Below, piece after piece: positions 26,038 to 35,547 of a stretch of 64,000 bases of DNA. Origin of the DNA: Fischerella sp. JS2 (lineage in GTDB: Bacteria; Cyanobacteriota; Cyanobacteriia; Cyanobacteriales; Nostocaceae). The notes beneath the pieces are model-generated. The model saw only the letters and a list, made by a program, of their open reading frames with translations. It was not told where the DNA came from and did not search any database. The number at the start of each line of letters is the position of its first letter. Position 1 is the stretch's first letter. The stretch is from NCBI RefSeq assembly GCF_032393985.1, contig NZ_CP135918.1, positions 124,001 to 188,000 of the forward strand, in the 5' to 3' direction. The position numbers and the translations under genes were made by a program.

Positions 26038-27228
26038 CTAGTTCGCGGGCGATCGCCCCACTAGCCAACGGTGCAAAATCACCATGATCACCACCAGAGG
26101 AATCATCAAAACTGGAATAATTCCTAAACCGGCACGCGCTGCAACAGCGCCAACACCCGCCGGAATTCCCGCAGCCCCCAAACTAGCAACGCTTGTCATA
26201 AAACCAATTCCTGCTGGCACAATTGCAGCAGGTATTCGTTGCGGCATTAACCAAATTGTCATGGGGAAAATGGGAGCCAAAGCAAACCCAATCATCGGTA
26301 AACTAAGTAATTGTTTCGGTAGCAACCACCAAGCAGTTAAACTTACTCCTAGCAACATCAAAGCACTATCCAAAGTACGGGCAGCACCCAAATACCTCAC
26401 GACACGCCCTGTAGCTAAACGTCCTAAAGTTAGCCCCAGCCAATAGGCACTGACACTGTAGCCTGCAAGTATTTCCGGCGTACCTCGGCTGACTGTCTGA
26501 ACGCTGTAAGCCCAGTTACCAACTGAGGCCTCCGTACCTACATAGACTAGCAATAACAACCCTGCCAATAATACTGTAGGTGTTCTCAAAGCAAGACTTA
26601 AATTAGCTGTTGCACTCGTGTCTGTAATACTAGTCCGTTGATTAAGTGGTCTATAGTTAGACACAACAGCCCATAGCATACTCAACACTGTCAAACCAAC
26701 AATAATAGCAATTACCAAATAAACACCCCGCCAATTTACATTCATTGCTAGCAGGGTTGTCGCTACAGCAGGGCCTAGCAACGCCCCAATGCCATAAAAA
26801 GCGTGCAGTAAACCCATTAAATCAGCATTACCTTGGTGGTTAGCAATGTACGTATTAATACCTGCATCAATCAAGCCAATTCCTAAACCCAGGAATGTGC
26901 CTGCTGCAACCATTAATAACCAGTACGGAGAAACAGCATAGGTAATAAGGGCGCAGGTGAGGCAAAAAGATGCCAGCAACAGCAATCGTGCTAAGCCGAT
27001 GCGACTGCTAAGCAAACTGCTAGTTAATGCCGCAAATACGTAACCAGAAACTTGGCTGAGAAAAATTAAGGTGATGGTTGCAGAAGTAAGATTGAATGTT
27101 GCTTGGATAGAGGGGATGAGAACACCCAACCCTCCCTCAGCAATGCCAATTGCAATAAAAGCGTAGAAAGATAAAGCGATACCAATCGAAGCTGGATTTT
27201 TGAAAAGCGATCGCAATTTAGACGACAT
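26038..27228 (-). CDS. Major facilitator superfamily transporter
   Basis: 396 residues with about twelve membrane segments. The N-terminal half shows SFYAFIAIGIAEGGLGVLIPSIQ, typical of FucP/YfkF-like MFS proteins, followed by GLGIGLIDAGINTYIANH and HAFYGIGALLGPAVATTLL. The C-terminal half keeps SAYWLGLTLGRLATGRVVRY. The substrate (sugar, drug or other) cannot be told. It starts ATG 27228. The lipB gene lies upstream in the same direction; the 90-bp gap allows co-transcription. Confidence 0.85.
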   Translation of the reverse strand: MSSKLRSLFKNPASIGIALSFYAFIAIGIAEGGLGVLIPSIQATFNLTSATITLIFLSQVSGYVFAALTSSLLSSRIGLARLLLLASFCLTCALITYAVSPYWLLMVAAGTFLGLGIGLIDAGINTYIANHQGNADLMGLLHAFYGIGALLGPAVATTLLAMNVNWRGVYLVIAIIVGLTVLSMLWAVVSNYRPLNQRTSITDTSATANLSLALRTPTVLLAGLLLLVYVGTEASVGNWAYSVQTVSRGTPEILAGYSVSAYWLGLTLGRLATGRVVRYLGAARTLDSALMLLGVSLTAWWLLPKQLLSLPMIGFALAPIFPMTIWLMPQRIPAAIVPAGIGFMTSVASLGAAGIPAGVGAVAARAGLGIIPVLMIPLVVIMVILHRWLVGRSPAN

Positions 27229-27318
27229 AAATCTTGATGTTGCTAGCCTGAGGAGCAGGAATTAACACAAGCCAGTCACTGTTTCTCAATATCGTACAAC
27301 GTACCGTCATTATCCACA

Positions 27319-28005
27319 CTAACCCGGAATTTGGCGAACTGGCGCTCTAATTATCTCGACATCAAATACTTGTGCAAAAGACTGTGCTACAGTGTGGCGT
27401 AATTGATCACAAGTTATACTCGGTATCCAATTGGCTAAAGAAGCCACAGGTTTATCAGCAATGCCACAGGGTACAATTCGCTCAAAGCCTGTCATGTCAG
27501 GACAAACATTTAATGCAAAGCCATGCATAGTAATCCAACGGCTGACTTTAATACCGATCGCAGCTACTTTGCGTCCTTCCACCCAAACGCCAGTAAAACC
27601 AGAAATCCGTTCTCCTACTAAACCATATACCGCCAACGCGCGAATTAACACTTCTTCTAACTGTCGCAAGTACCAATGCAAGTCTTTTTGATAACTATGC
27701 AAGTTTAAAATTGGATACCCTACCAGTTGACCTGGACAATGGTAAGTAACCTCTCCGCCTCGTTCAACTCGATACACATCATACGTATTATTGTTAAGGT
27801 CAAATTTGAGAAATTCCGGGGTAGCTCCTTGCCCCAAAGTGTATACAGGTGGATGTTCTAGCAAGATTAACACATCGTCTAGACTGGGATCTTTGATCCG
27901 CTCTTGAAGTAGCGATCGCTGCCATTCTAATACATCCAAGTATGGTAATAGCCCTTGGTCATATAGTAGACATCGGCGGTTGTGTGAAGGAATACTACGG
28001 CTCAT
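27319..28005 (-). CDS. lipB: Octanoyl-[acyl-carrier-protein]-protein N-octanoyltransferase
   Basis: 228 residues. It moves octanoyl from ACP to the lipoyl domains of 2-oxoacid dehydrogenases and the glycine cleavage H protein. Signature: [43 protein letters not shown] with the catalytic lysine (K153), and [12 protein letters not shown] with the catalytic cysteine (C180). These correspond to the Lys/Cys dyad known in the family. ATG 28005. Cytoplasmic. The C-terminal 30 residues are ordinary for cyanobacterial LipB. Confidence 0.95.
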   Translation of the reverse strand: MSRSIPSHNRRCLLYDQGLLPYLDVLEWQRSLLQERIKDPSLDDVLILLEHPPVYTLGQGATPEFLKFDLNNNTYDVYRVERGGEVTYHCPGQLVGYPILNLHSYQKDLHWYLRQLEEVLIRALAVYGLVGERISGFTGVWVEGRKVAAIGIKVSRWITMHGFALNVCPDMTGFERIVPCGIADKPVASLANWIPSITCDQLRHTVAQSFAQVFDVEIIRAPVRQIPG

Positions 28006-28560
28006 ACCAAAAAATCACTAAGTTACTGATTAAAATGTATATAAAATGACAACTTTGCCTCCTAAATCTCAAGCTATGCAAAGGATCATAAAGGAAAGTA
28101 AAGGGAATCGGTTTTGTAAAATACAAGATGCTAGTTTGAATATATAACCTCAAATGGTGTTGGGAGGAATTCTCTACAATCACCATCATGCCAAGAAAAA
28201 GAAGAATAAATGCAGTGGCTGATGGATTCTAACTCGATTGTTTTCTGTTGAAAAAAGGGATAAAACTAACAATAAGACGCTTATTGTCTATGAAAAGCGA
28301 ATGCAGCCTGTGTTGGAAAAGCAAAGCTAACGATATCTGCGTGAATATCCATGAGCCTTTTTTGCAGTTGGAGCTATTGCAGAGATTCCTAAATTGATGA
28401 CACTAGACATGAGCAAGTACTCAGCTAGATTTGGCTTAGGGTAGTCGCATCAGCAGTGCGTTAGGAATTTCCCAATTTCAGCGGCAGTGATAGATCTTAA
28501 CCGCAATATCTTATTCTCCAAACCAAATACACATCAAAAGCTTTGAGCGGGAGAGTTTAC
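28006..28560. other. Divergent spacer between lipB and hpf
   Basis: 555 bp with no supported gene; a 64-codon minus frame at 27995-28189 is not convincing. It probably carries the lipB promoter and the long leader of hpf/lrtA; lrtA-type transcripts in cyanobacteria are known to have long leaders, but I see no defined motif. Confidence 0.4.
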
Positions 28561-29220
28561 ATGAAGCTTGTCATCCACGGCAAAAATATTGAAATCACCG
28601 ATGCGATTAGAGAATATGTACATCAAAAAATTGAAAAGGCGGTGAGTCATTTTCAAAACATCACAAATGAAGTGGATGTACACTTGAGCGTAGCTCGCAA
28701 TCCCCGAATTAATCCCAAGCAGGCGGCAGAAGTTACAATTTATGCCAACGGAAACGTCATCCGTGCCGAGGAGAGTAGCGAGAACTTGTACGCCAGTATA
28801 GATTTGGTAGCAGACAAAATTGCCCGTCAATTGCGTAAATATAAAGAACGGCGTCATGAGAAGAAAACTCATGCCCAAACTAACATTGAAGGAGTAGTAC
28901 AACAGACAGTAGTTACAGATTTAATTGGTAATCGCGCCCCTGAATTACCAGAAGAAGTGGTTCGGACAAAATATTTTGCCATGCCACCCATGACTGTTAC
29001 AGAAGCTTTAGAACAACTGCAACTGGTGGGACACGATTTTTACATGTTCCGCAACAGCGAAACAGGCGAAATTAACGTGATTTATGAACGCAACCACGGT
29101 GGCTACGGTGTAATTCAACCTCGTAACAGTAATGGTCATATAAATCATACCAATGGTAAAAACGGCAAAACTGCTCATACCAACACTGGCATTACGGAGG
29201 CATCGCACGTAAATAAATAA
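28561..29220 (+). CDS. hpf: Long-form ribosome hibernation promoting factor (LrtA type)
   Basis: 219 residues from ATG 28561, preferred over TTG 28543 because GGGAGAG lies 6 bases upstream and the protein then begins [13 protein letters not shown]. The N-terminal domain (~1-100) is the ribosome-binding YfiA-like fold ([35 protein letters not shown]). The C-terminal ~55-residue domain ([20 protein letters not shown] through [19 protein letters not shown]) drives dimerisation of 70S ribosomes into 100S particles. In cyanobacteria this gene is the light-repressed transcript lrtA. An Asn/His/Gly/Thr-rich tail follows the domain. Confidence 0.93.
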   Translation: MKLVIHGKNIEITDAIREYVHQKIEKAVSHFQNITNEVDVHLSVARNPRINPKQAAEVTIYANGNVIRAEESSENLYASIDLVADKIARQLRKYKERRHEKKTHAQTNIEGVVQQTVVTDLIGNRAPELPEEVVRTKYFAMPPMTVTEALEQLQLVGHDFYMFRNSETGEINVIYERNHGGYGVIQPRNSNGHINHTNGKNGKTAHTNTGITEASHVNK

Positions 29221-29225
29221 AGCTA

Positions 29226-29310
29226 TTGGTTAGTTGTTGATTGTTGATTGTTGTAGAGACGCGATTAATCGCGTCTGTAAATTAGTGGTTGGTTGTTGTT
29301 TGTTGGTGGT
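29226..29310. repeat. Spacer repeats: GTTGATT/GGTTGTT heptamers around GACGCGATTAATCGCGTC palindrome
   Basis: The perfect palindrome GACGCGATTAATCGCGTC (29258-29275), preceded by GTAGA and followed by TGTA, is a known style of dispersed cyanobacterial repeat. A relative with a different centre is at 44661-44680. TTGTTGATTGTTG-type repeats flank it. It may double as a terminator for hpf, but lacks a T-run. Confidence 0.55.
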
Positions 29311-29443
29311 TGTCCAACCAACCGCGAATAATTATATTGAATTTTGGGGTAGGCGTTTCGTCTGCCCTATTCTATTAATGGAAGGGATGAAACACAAGTA
29401 ATTGCTAGAGTAGAAAAATGAAATAAAAATTGAGGGGGAAGCT

Positions 29444-29737
29444 ATGCAAGAAATTACTAGTTACAATCAAGAGCTTATTAACCGCATCTCACCAATAGTA
29501 GAAAAGCTATTTCAAAGTAATAGTCTATACTTAGTAAAATTAAATAAACAGGAAATGATAGACATGTTAGTAGACTTGTTTAGTCAGTTTTCTCCGGATG
29601 AATTTATGGCAATTCCAGACAATCAGTTAACAGACAGGATAGATAGTATTCTAGTATTAGAAGCTGTGTCAGGTACTTTAAATGATTTAACACCCGAACA
29701 AATCAAGATATTTGATGAAGCAGTAGAAGACAGATAG
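29444..29737 (+). CDS. Small acidic protein, probable antitoxin partner of a decayed PIN toxin
   Basis: 97 residues from ATG 29444 with GAGGGGGAAGC upstream. It is strongly acidic and helical (ELINRISPIVEKLFQSNS, NKQEMIDMLVDLFSQFSPDEF). I do not recognise a DNA-binding motif. The next frame starts 6 bp after its stop and is a broken PIN-domain toxin, the usual arrangement of antitoxin then toxin. Antitoxin function is inferred from context only. Confidence 0.55.
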   Translation: MQEITSYNQELINRISPIVEKLFQSNSLYLVKLNKQEMIDMLVDLFSQFSPDEFMAIPDNQLTDRIDSILVLEAVSGTLNDLTPEQIKIFDEAVEDR

Positions 29738-29742
29738 AAAAA

Positions 29743-29951
29743 GTGACTTATTTACTAGATACCAAAAAGTTTTATTGTTAGATGAAATAGAAATTCTCGA
29801 GAAGGCATGTGAAATTCATGCAAATTTAAAAATGAAGGGTACTCCTATACAATAAGCAGATATATTGATAGCAGCGACGAGAATTACACGCGGTTTAATT
29901 CTTGTTTATAATGATTCCGATCTGCTGAGAGTGCCAGAAATTTATTTATAA
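29743..29951 (+). pseudogene. Remnant of a PIN-domain (VapC-type) toxin
   Basis: GTG 29743 begins VTYLLDTK, the normal PIN start with its first aspartate. The reading frame then breaks, and another frame from ~29781 resumes the C-terminal half: EILEKACEIHANLKMKGTPI, then an in-frame TAA, then ADILIAATRITRGLILVYND and SDLLRVPEIYL, ending at TAA 29949-29951. About 40 residues of the middle are missing. PIN toxins are RNases; this one cannot be functional. Confidence 0.7.
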
Positions 29952-30011
29952 AACTGGCTGTAGACATATTTATTATGTTAAAGACATAGTATTTAACGTA
30001 AAAAAATCTGT

Positions 30012-30287
30012 TGATGATCATCAAAACTTAGTCGACAAGTATCTAAACTTCATTGATTAGTATGAAATTCTCATTATTGAGTATTAGATGCTCATTAACG
30101 AGTATGAGAACTTTATTTACGAGTATTGGAACCTCGTAGTTGAGTCTCACAGTCTCATTAATGAGTATCAGAACTTAGTCGTCCAGTCTTAAAACTCCAT
30201 TAACGAGTATTGGAACCTCGTAATCGAGTTGCAAAACTTCATTGATGAGTATCAAAATCTTGTAGTTGAGTCTCAAATCCTCAAAGC
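30012..30287. repeat. 21-bp tandem repeat, about 12-13 degenerate copies
   Basis: The unit resembles GAACTTCATTAACGAGTATCA with a strict 21-bp period; for example GAGTATTGGAACCTCGTA at 30121 recurs exactly at 30205, 84 bp (4 units) later. On the + strand it translates as a heptad-like repeat (NLVVESHSLINEYQNLVV), but stop codons interrupt it in at least three places. It may be a decayed coiled-coil coding repeat or a non-coding tandem array. Confidence 0.8.
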
Positions 30288-30427
30288 GATCGCAATCGTT
30301 CAAATATATAGAGTTCCCGTTTAAATACAACACACAGTAGGTTAGCGCAATCGTGCTAACCTACGAAAGAGCCGTATTTTCCGCAATAGAAAACCGCTAT
30401 AATTGCCCTCAGATTGGAAGTCTAAGG

Positions 30428-32032
30428 CTAAGCAACCACAATATAAGGCGAGTCGATCTCTGCTACACGATCAGCATCAACTAACGCTTGATACACCATT
30501 GCCACCACCTCTGCGCGTGTAGCTTCGCGAGTGGGATTGAGTTGCTTAACTTTGGGATAGTTAACAATAATTTGTTTTTCGCTGGCGACAATTACCTCAT
30601 CTTTGGCATATTCAGGAATTTTTGTTTGATCATCGTAGGGTTTGAGAGTTTTATTACCACTAGCGGTTAAACCTAGTCCATTCACCAGCGAAACGATAAC
30701 TTGTACACGCTGGATATTATCATTAGGACGGAAAGTATTATCGGGATAACCGGAGAGAAATTGTCCTTGATAAGCTTGTTGAATGACTTTATTTGCCCAA
30801 AAGTCCTGCGCTACATCCTTAAATTTGATTGCTTGGCGTTTGGCACTAGGGTTAAAAGCTTTGACTATTAACGCGGCATACTGCGCTCTTGTCATTGTCG
30901 CATCTGGTCTAAATGTGCGGTCAGGAAAACCCTTGATGATTTCCAACTTCACTAATTCCCGGATAAAGGCAACTGCCCAATGATTGTTAATATCAGTTAA
31001 GTCGTTGGGAGTAGGTGTTGGAGTTGGATTTGGAGTTGGAGTTGGTAGTGGAGTCGGTGTCGGATCAGGAAATGGTTCAGGTTCAGGTTGCGGCGTAGGT
31101 GTTGGATTGGGAGTTGGATTTGGGGTTGGATTGGGGGTTGGATTTGGGATTGGCGTAGGAACTTGATTATCAAGAAACTCAATTAAACCCTTGGTTTTTG
31201 ATGGATCTATTTGATTTCCAGCAGAAGTGAGTTTGTTGGAACTGGCATTTTGGAGATCAAATTGTCCGTTACTGCGAAAAATATTACCCCCTGGGTTATT
31301 GATACTGCCAATATCTGGTAAAGCATTGGCAATTACCGTCAAGCCATCTTGAGTGTTTCTTTCGCAGATATTATTACGTAGTATCGGACGGGCGCTACCA
31401 GAGATGACGATACCAGAACGATTTTCGGAAATTTTATTATCTACTAGTTTGGGAGAAGCCGTATCACTAATGGCAATGCCAAAACCTGTATTGATGCATG
31501 TATTACCTTGAATCTCACCTTTGGCATTCTTGGCGATCGCAATCCCATTAGCAGCGTTTTCTATAAATTGATTGTTGCGGATTACTGGGTTCCCGTCGCC
31601 AGTTACAAACACTCCTTCTCGCTTACATTTTGTAAAAGTGCAGTTGGCAACAGTAGGACTGGTAGATTCTACCCAGACGCCACTACCACGGGTAGCGGAA
31701 TTAGTTACAGTTACACCCTTGAGTTCAGCACTATTGTCTAGTACAAATGTGACATTCTGAGCAGCAAAGGTACGACTGAGGTACTGTCCACTGCCTTCAA
31801 TTAAAATACTACTGCCTTTGTTAGCTTCATTACCTACTATTGAGACTCCACCCGGAACCGACAAGGGAAAGACTTCCCCCCCAGCAGCGTTATAACTACC
31901 ATCTGCTAGTTGAATCTGTGTACCGGAGGTAGCTTTTTTGAGGGCTTGTGTAATAGTTTTTAAAGGTGCTTGTGGTAAACCACTAGCGCTATCATTGCCA
32001 ACAAGAGAATTTACGTAAAGAACTTGAGACAT
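30428..32032 (-). CDS. Parallel beta-helix (DUF1565) protein with C-terminal SLH domains
   Basis: 534 residues. Residues ~1-290 form a right-handed beta-helix: [20 protein letters not shown] is the DUF1565 start, then ~22-residue rungs such as [19 protein letters not shown] and [19 protein letters not shown] Pro/Thr-rich linker (~290-345, [11 protein letters not shown]) follows, then three SLH repeats ([37 protein letters not shown], ending SPYIVVA). Beta-helix proteins often bind or cleave polysaccharides; SLH repeats attach to the cell wall. There is no signal peptide at the N-terminus, as is common in cyanobacterial relatives. The start ATG 32032. The antisense frame over the linker is an artefact of its repeats. 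Confidence 0.88.
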   Translation of the reverse strand: MSQVLYVNSLVGNDSASGLPQAPLKTITQALKKATSGTQIQLADGSYNAAGGEVFPLSVPGGVSIVGNEANKGSSILIEGSGQYLSRTFAAQNVTFVLDNSAELKGVTVTNSATRGSGVWVESTSPTVANCTFTKCKREGVFVTGDGNPVIRNNQFIENAANGIAIAKNAKGEIQGNTCINTGFGIAISDTASPKLVDNKISENRSGIVISGSARPILRNNICERNTQDGLTVIANALPDIGSINNPGGNIFRSNGQFDLQNASSNKLTSAGNQIDPSKTKGLIEFLDNQVPTPIPNPTPNPTPNPTPNPTPTPQPEPEPFPDPTPTPLPTPTPNPTPTPTPNDLTDINNHWAVAFIRELVKLEIIKGFPDRTFRPDATMTRAQYAALIVKAFNPSAKRQAIKFKDVAQDFWANKVIQQAYQGQFLSGYPDNTFRPNDNIQRVQVIVSLVNGLGLTASGNKTLKPYDDQTKIPEYAKDEVIVASEKQIIVNYPKVKQLNPTREATRAEVVAMVYQALVDADRVAEIDSPYIVVA

Positions 32033-32145
32033 ATTTATACTGTCAAATAAGCCATTGACATCCTACCGCTTACACTTCAACTTTGTAGCAGTGAATTCCT
32101 TAAAGGAAGTCAAAGTATTTCTTGTTAATAGATAATGATCGCTTT

Positions 32146-32799
32146 TTAGACGTGATCTGCCTTTTTCTGGATGACAATTTCAATGCGGCGGTTGTTTCGT
32201 CGTCCCACTGGGTTATCAGAACCATCAGAATTGTTATTGGGTGCGATCGGTTGAGTTTCACCGTAGCCTTGTTTGGTGATCAAAGAAATATCAATACCAC
32301 CTTTTTGACTTAACCAACTTTGTACTGCTAATGCTTGTTGTTCCGATAATTTGAGATTATCACCTTCACTACCTACAGAATCAGTATGTCCTAAGACTTG
32401 CAACCAAGTATGAGGATAGTGATTGGTAATAAACTGACTAACTTGAGTGAGTACTTTATCTGCCTTTGGACGAACTTGATCTTTCCCAGAGACGAATAAA
32501 ATATCAACTGGCAAAGTAATTATCGTTAAGTCTTTATTTTCCTGAACGCGGATTTTTGAACATGTAATTTCTGAAAATTTAACCTCTGGAAATATCTCTT
32601 CCGGAAAATTGACATAAGGCGTTGGAATTTCAGAAAATACTATTCTTTCTAAGCCTTGCATTTTCCGATACTGCTTAGCCAATACCTGATTACTTGAGAA
32701 ATTAACTTGAAAGTTAGCAGGAAAACTGAGTACAAAATTGCCAGCAGCACCAAAAATCAAAACATTGATTAAATAAGTGGTAAGGCGGAGTAGATGCAT
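32146..32799 (-). CDS. OmpA-domain outer-membrane/peptidoglycan-linked protein
   Basis: 217 residues. The first ~25 residues (YLINVLIFGAAGNFVLSFP) form an N-terminal signal or membrane segment. The C-terminal ~110 residues are an OmpA domain that binds peptidoglycan: ILFVSGKDQVRPKADKVL, LQVLGHTDSVGSEGDNLKLS, then VGRRNNRRIEIVI (the arginine-rich end is characteristic). The middle (~45-95) is a short linker. The start ATG 32799. It likely tethers to the cell wall in the periplasm; no operon partner. Confidence 0.85.
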   Translation of the reverse strand: MHLLRLTTYLINVLIFGAAGNFVLSFPANFQVNFSSNQVLAKQYRKMQGLERIVFSEIPTPYVNFPEEIFPEVKFSEITCSKIRVQENKDLTIITLPVDILFVSGKDQVRPKADKVLTQVSQFITNHYPHTWLQVLGHTDSVGSEGDNLKLSEQQALAVQSWLSQKGGIDISLITKQGYGETQPIAPNNNSDGSDNPVGRRNNRRIEIVIQKKADHV

Positions 32800-32901
32800 T
32801 TTTTGAATTCTGTATTCACTGACAAATTCGGTTGTTTCTTAATTAGGCTAAGCTAAATCAACTCAGAATACTTCTTTCTCGGGTTATAAAGAAATATTTT
32901 T

Positions 32902-33699
32902 TCATTTCATTTGAGATTGTGAATTTTTATACAATTTTGTGCCGCAACTTTTACAAAATACCGCATCAGCATCATGAAAAGCTAAACCGCATCCAGGACA
33001 AACAGTTTCTACTTGATTAGCAGTTTTTACTAAGCGTTTAATTAAATCACCCACTTGCCAAGGAATGAGCGCAATACCTGTTAAAATCATTAAAACTGTC
33101 AGCAAACGGCCTAACTCTGAAGTGGGAGTAACATCGCCAAAACCTACAGTCGTCATCGTCACAACTGAAAAATAAAAAGCATCTAAAAAAGTAGTAAAAA
33201 CTTTTGAGTTGACAGGATGCTCAACTTGATAAATTAAGCCAGAATATACAAAGATAATTGCAAACAGAGTAAACAAAATTCTCGCAAAAATCACACCATC
33301 TTCATTGCTGACACCAAATAAATATTTTTTGTCGATAAACCTAATTAGCCTTAGTATTCTGAACCAACGTAATAAACGCAGAAAACTAATATCAATCGCG
33401 CCTAAAAAAGAGGGTAAAATTGCGATTAAATCAATGATTGAATAAAAACTCAAAACATACTTAACTTTATCTTCAGCACTCCACAAACGCAGAAAATATT
33501 CCAAAGCAAAAATAACTAAAATAATATTATCTAATATGTTTAAGTTAAACCTAAAAATATCAGGTATATTATAAGTTTCTGCTACAAAAATTCCTGAAGA
33601 TAATAAAACCAATCCAGCAATAGTTAAATTAATTACTTTACCTACAGGTGTTTCCAAATCTGCAAGATAAAAAGCAGTTTTCTCTTTCGTCAACAACAT
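32902..33699 (-). CDS. Voltage-gated (Kv-type) potassium channel with C-terminal zinc ribbon
   Basis: 265 residues from ATG 33699, with AGAAGAG just upstream. The frame is open to 33768, but those 23 codons come from a dispersed repeat (CACAAAGGACACAAAGGACA) and are unlikely to be coding. Six membrane segments are visible. S4 carries arginines every third residue (FLRLLRWFRILRLIRF). The selectivity filter is TMTTVGFGD before the last segment. The C-terminal ~35 residues hold a four-cysteine zinc ribbon (CPGCG...CKSCG), unusual for a Kv channel and perhaps regulatory. It probably conducts K+ in the plasma membrane. Confidence 0.85.
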   Translation of the reverse strand: MLLTKEKTAFYLADLETPVGKVINLTIAGLVLLSSGIFVAETYNIPDIFRFNLNILDNIILVIFALEYFLRLWSAEDKVKYVLSFYSIIDLIAILPSFLGAIDISFLRLLRWFRILRLIRFIDKKYLFGVSNEDGVIFARILFTLFAIIFVYSGLIYQVEHPVNSKVFTTFLDAFYFSVVTMTTVGFGDVTPTSELGRLLTVLMILTGIALIPWQVGDLIKRLVKTANQVETVCPGCGLAFHDADAVFCKSCGTKLYKNSQSQMK

Positions 33700-33841
33700 A
33701 AAAACTCTTCTTTTTGCCCTAAATTCTTCGTGTCCTTTGTGTCCTTTGTGGTTCGTATAAAAAGTCATATTAACAACTACAATCAGATTGATATATACTG
33801 ATTAAATACCCTTTCAAACCCATAAATTATATCTCAATTAT

Positions 33842-34267
33842 ATGACTCCAGAAGATTTGATGCGTTTAGCCATAACAGAAGCAAAGAAAGGAGATGCACC
33901 TTATGGGGCTGTAATTGTTAAAGATAAAGAAGTGGTTGCTGTTGCTCATAACACCGTGAAGCGAGATAATGATCCATCCGCTCATGCAGAAATTAATGTT
34001 ATTCGCAGTTTAACTGCAAAACTTCAGAATTATTCTTTGAAAGGCTATAGTATATATACAACTGGTGAACCTTGTCCAATGTGTGCAACCGCTTGTGTTT
34101 GGACTGGTATATCAGAAATTATTTATGGTGCTTCGATTCAAGATTTAATATCGGTAAATCAATCACAAATTGAAATATCTTGCGAAGAGATTATTGCTAA
34201 AAGTTTTAGAAAAATTCAAGTTAAAAAAGGACTTTTGAGAGAAGAATGTCTAGAGTTGTTTAAATAG
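33842..34267 (+). CDS. Cytidine/deoxycytidylate-type nucleoside deaminase (guanine deaminase-like)
   Basis: 141 residues. Zinc-site motifs are HAEINVIRSL (H ligand and catalytic E) and EPCPMCATACVWTGI (two Cys ligands). The PCPMCATAC form and the tail (GLLREECLELF) fit guanine deaminase/GuaD-like enzymes better than TadA, but the substrate is not certain. The start ATG 33842 is preceded by TCTCAATTAT, a weak ribosome site. Single cytoplasmic gene, divergent from the channel. Confidence 0.8.
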   Translation: MTPEDLMRLAITEAKKGDAPYGAVIVKDKEVVAVAHNTVKRDNDPSAHAEINVIRSLTAKLQNYSLKGYSIYTTGEPCPMCATACVWTGISEIIYGASIQDLISVNQSQIEISCEEIIAKSFRKIQVKKGLLREECLELFK

Positions 34268-34661
34268 TAGTATATATTGATGACAATGAGTAATGAAGAA
34301 AAAACCAGCAATCACCAAAATCTATCTGCATCGGTGTGCATCTGTGGTCGAGTTTTTTGAGATTGTGGCGAAGTGGCAGAGGTAAGAATTATCGTAGACG
34401 CGCTCATAGGCTTCAAGGTAGAGTACCCGAAGGGCTTAAGGCAGGGTACACCGATGAACACGGATGCATACGGATCGTTTTTGCGTTGGCTGTCTTTTTT
34501 TCATCGGTGTGTATCGGTGTCCATCTGTGTTCGATTTTAAAACATGATTTTTGTTCTCTACTCAATTCACATCAGGCGTACACTATACTTTCTGCTTTGA
34601 AGGTGGAACCAATTTTTTCAGGGCTTTGTCTGTTTCATCTGAGAATTAAATTGCCAAAATC
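34268..34661. repeat. Spacer made of dispersed repeats (CATCGGTGTGCATCTGTGG family)
   Basis: At ~34330-34350 and ~34440-34540 the sequence repeats CATCGGTGTGCATCTGTGG / ACCGATGAACACGG with ATCTGTGTTCGATTTTAAAACAT. The same family recurs at ~6770-6830 and ~53060-53110. An inner part (~34380-34440) has TAGACGCGCT...AAGGTAGAGTACCC, another dispersed type. The frame across it is not considered a gene. Confidence 0.6.
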
Positions 34662-35534
34662 ATGCTTGTGACTAGATTTACTCACAAACTGCGCTTAAAA
34701 GTCATAGCTTCCCAAATCGCGATCGCTTTCATCTGTATTTCATCACCTTTACTAATTATCAACACAACTTCAGCACAGTCACAAAGCCAGACGCAAATCA
34801 ACTCCTATATCCAACGCTTAAAGAACCCCCAACAGCGTACTGCTGTCATAGATTATTTAGCAAGAGTGGGTAAGCCTGCTGTTCCCGCTTTAATTACAGC
34901 TTTACAAGATAGTGATCCGCAAGTACGTACCAGTGCTTTAGTAATTATCGCTAAAATTGGCCCTAATGCAGCCCAAGCCATACCTGCCTTGATGCGGGCA
35001 ATTGATGATAAAGATGCGACTGTTCGTTCCCATGCAGTCCGAGCGATCGCTAAAATGGGTAGACAAGCCTATGTGCCTTACATAGTAGTTGGTTTAGATA
35101 GCAAGAATCAACAAGAACGTTACGGTGCAGCTCATATTTTACGCGCTATGGGAAAAGATGCAGCATCTGCTGTACCTGCCCTGATGAAAAAGTTAGAGGA
35201 TAAAGATGCTTGGATGCGAGTAAATGTTATCTCTGCTTTAGGTAGTATCGGTAAAGCAGCAACACCAGCTGTACCTGCTTTAGTTACTCGTTTACAAGAC
35301 ACCGATCAAACTGTTCGTCACAGTGCAGCTTATGCTTTGGGTGATATTAGTTCGAGTTGGCAAGAAAATCTTAGTCAATTATCTATAAAAGAAATAAATA
35401 CAACTATCTCTTATTTGGAAAAAGCGCTAAAAATTTTGCAAAATCCCTCATTACAATTCCGCCCAGAAGCAATTACTGCTGTCAAAGATCCTCTTGTGAT
35501 TTTAAAGCAAGAGAAAATGAGGCGGGTAAAATGA
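34662..35534 (+). CDS. HEAT-repeat exported protein
   Basis: 290 residues. Residues ~13-40 (KVIASQIAIAFICISSPLLI to TTSAQ) look like a signal peptide with cleavage near SAQ. The mature part is built of ~35-residue HEAT/PBS-lyase repeats: VGKPAVPALITALQDSDPQV, PNAAQAIPALMRAIDDKDAT, KDAASAVPALMKKLEDKDAW, KAATPAVPALVTRLQDTDQT. These give a helical solenoid for protein binding, probably in the periplasm. It is not a phycobilin lyase in the usual cytoplasmic sense. Followed closely (14 bp) by the convergent response regulator gene. Confidence 0.8.
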   Translation: MLVTRFTHKLRLKVIASQIAIAFICISSPLLIINTTSAQSQSQTQINSYIQRLKNPQQRTAVIDYLARVGKPAVPALITALQDSDPQVRTSALVIIAKIGPNAAQAIPALMRAIDDKDATVRSHAVRAIAKMGRQAYVPYIVVGLDSKNQQERYGAAHILRAMGKDAASAVPALMKKLEDKDAWMRVNVISALGSIGKAATPAVPALVTRLQDTDQTVRHSAAYALGDISSSWQENLSQLSIKEINTTISYLEKALKILQNPSLQFRPEAITAVKDPLVILKQEKMRRVK

Positions 35535-35547
35535 TCATAAATTTACC

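Noticed and set aside
30012-30287. 21-bp repeats as a CRISPR array
   Set aside because: The units are back to back with no unique spacers, and no cas genes are nearby.
30984-31166. 60-codon Gly/Val-rich frame
   Set aside because: It is the antisense of the Pro/Thr linker of the beta-helix protein; composition comes from the repeat.
34336-34671. 111-codon frame
   Set aside because: It runs through dispersed spacer repeats, has no family resemblance and overlaps the HEAT-repeat gene start.
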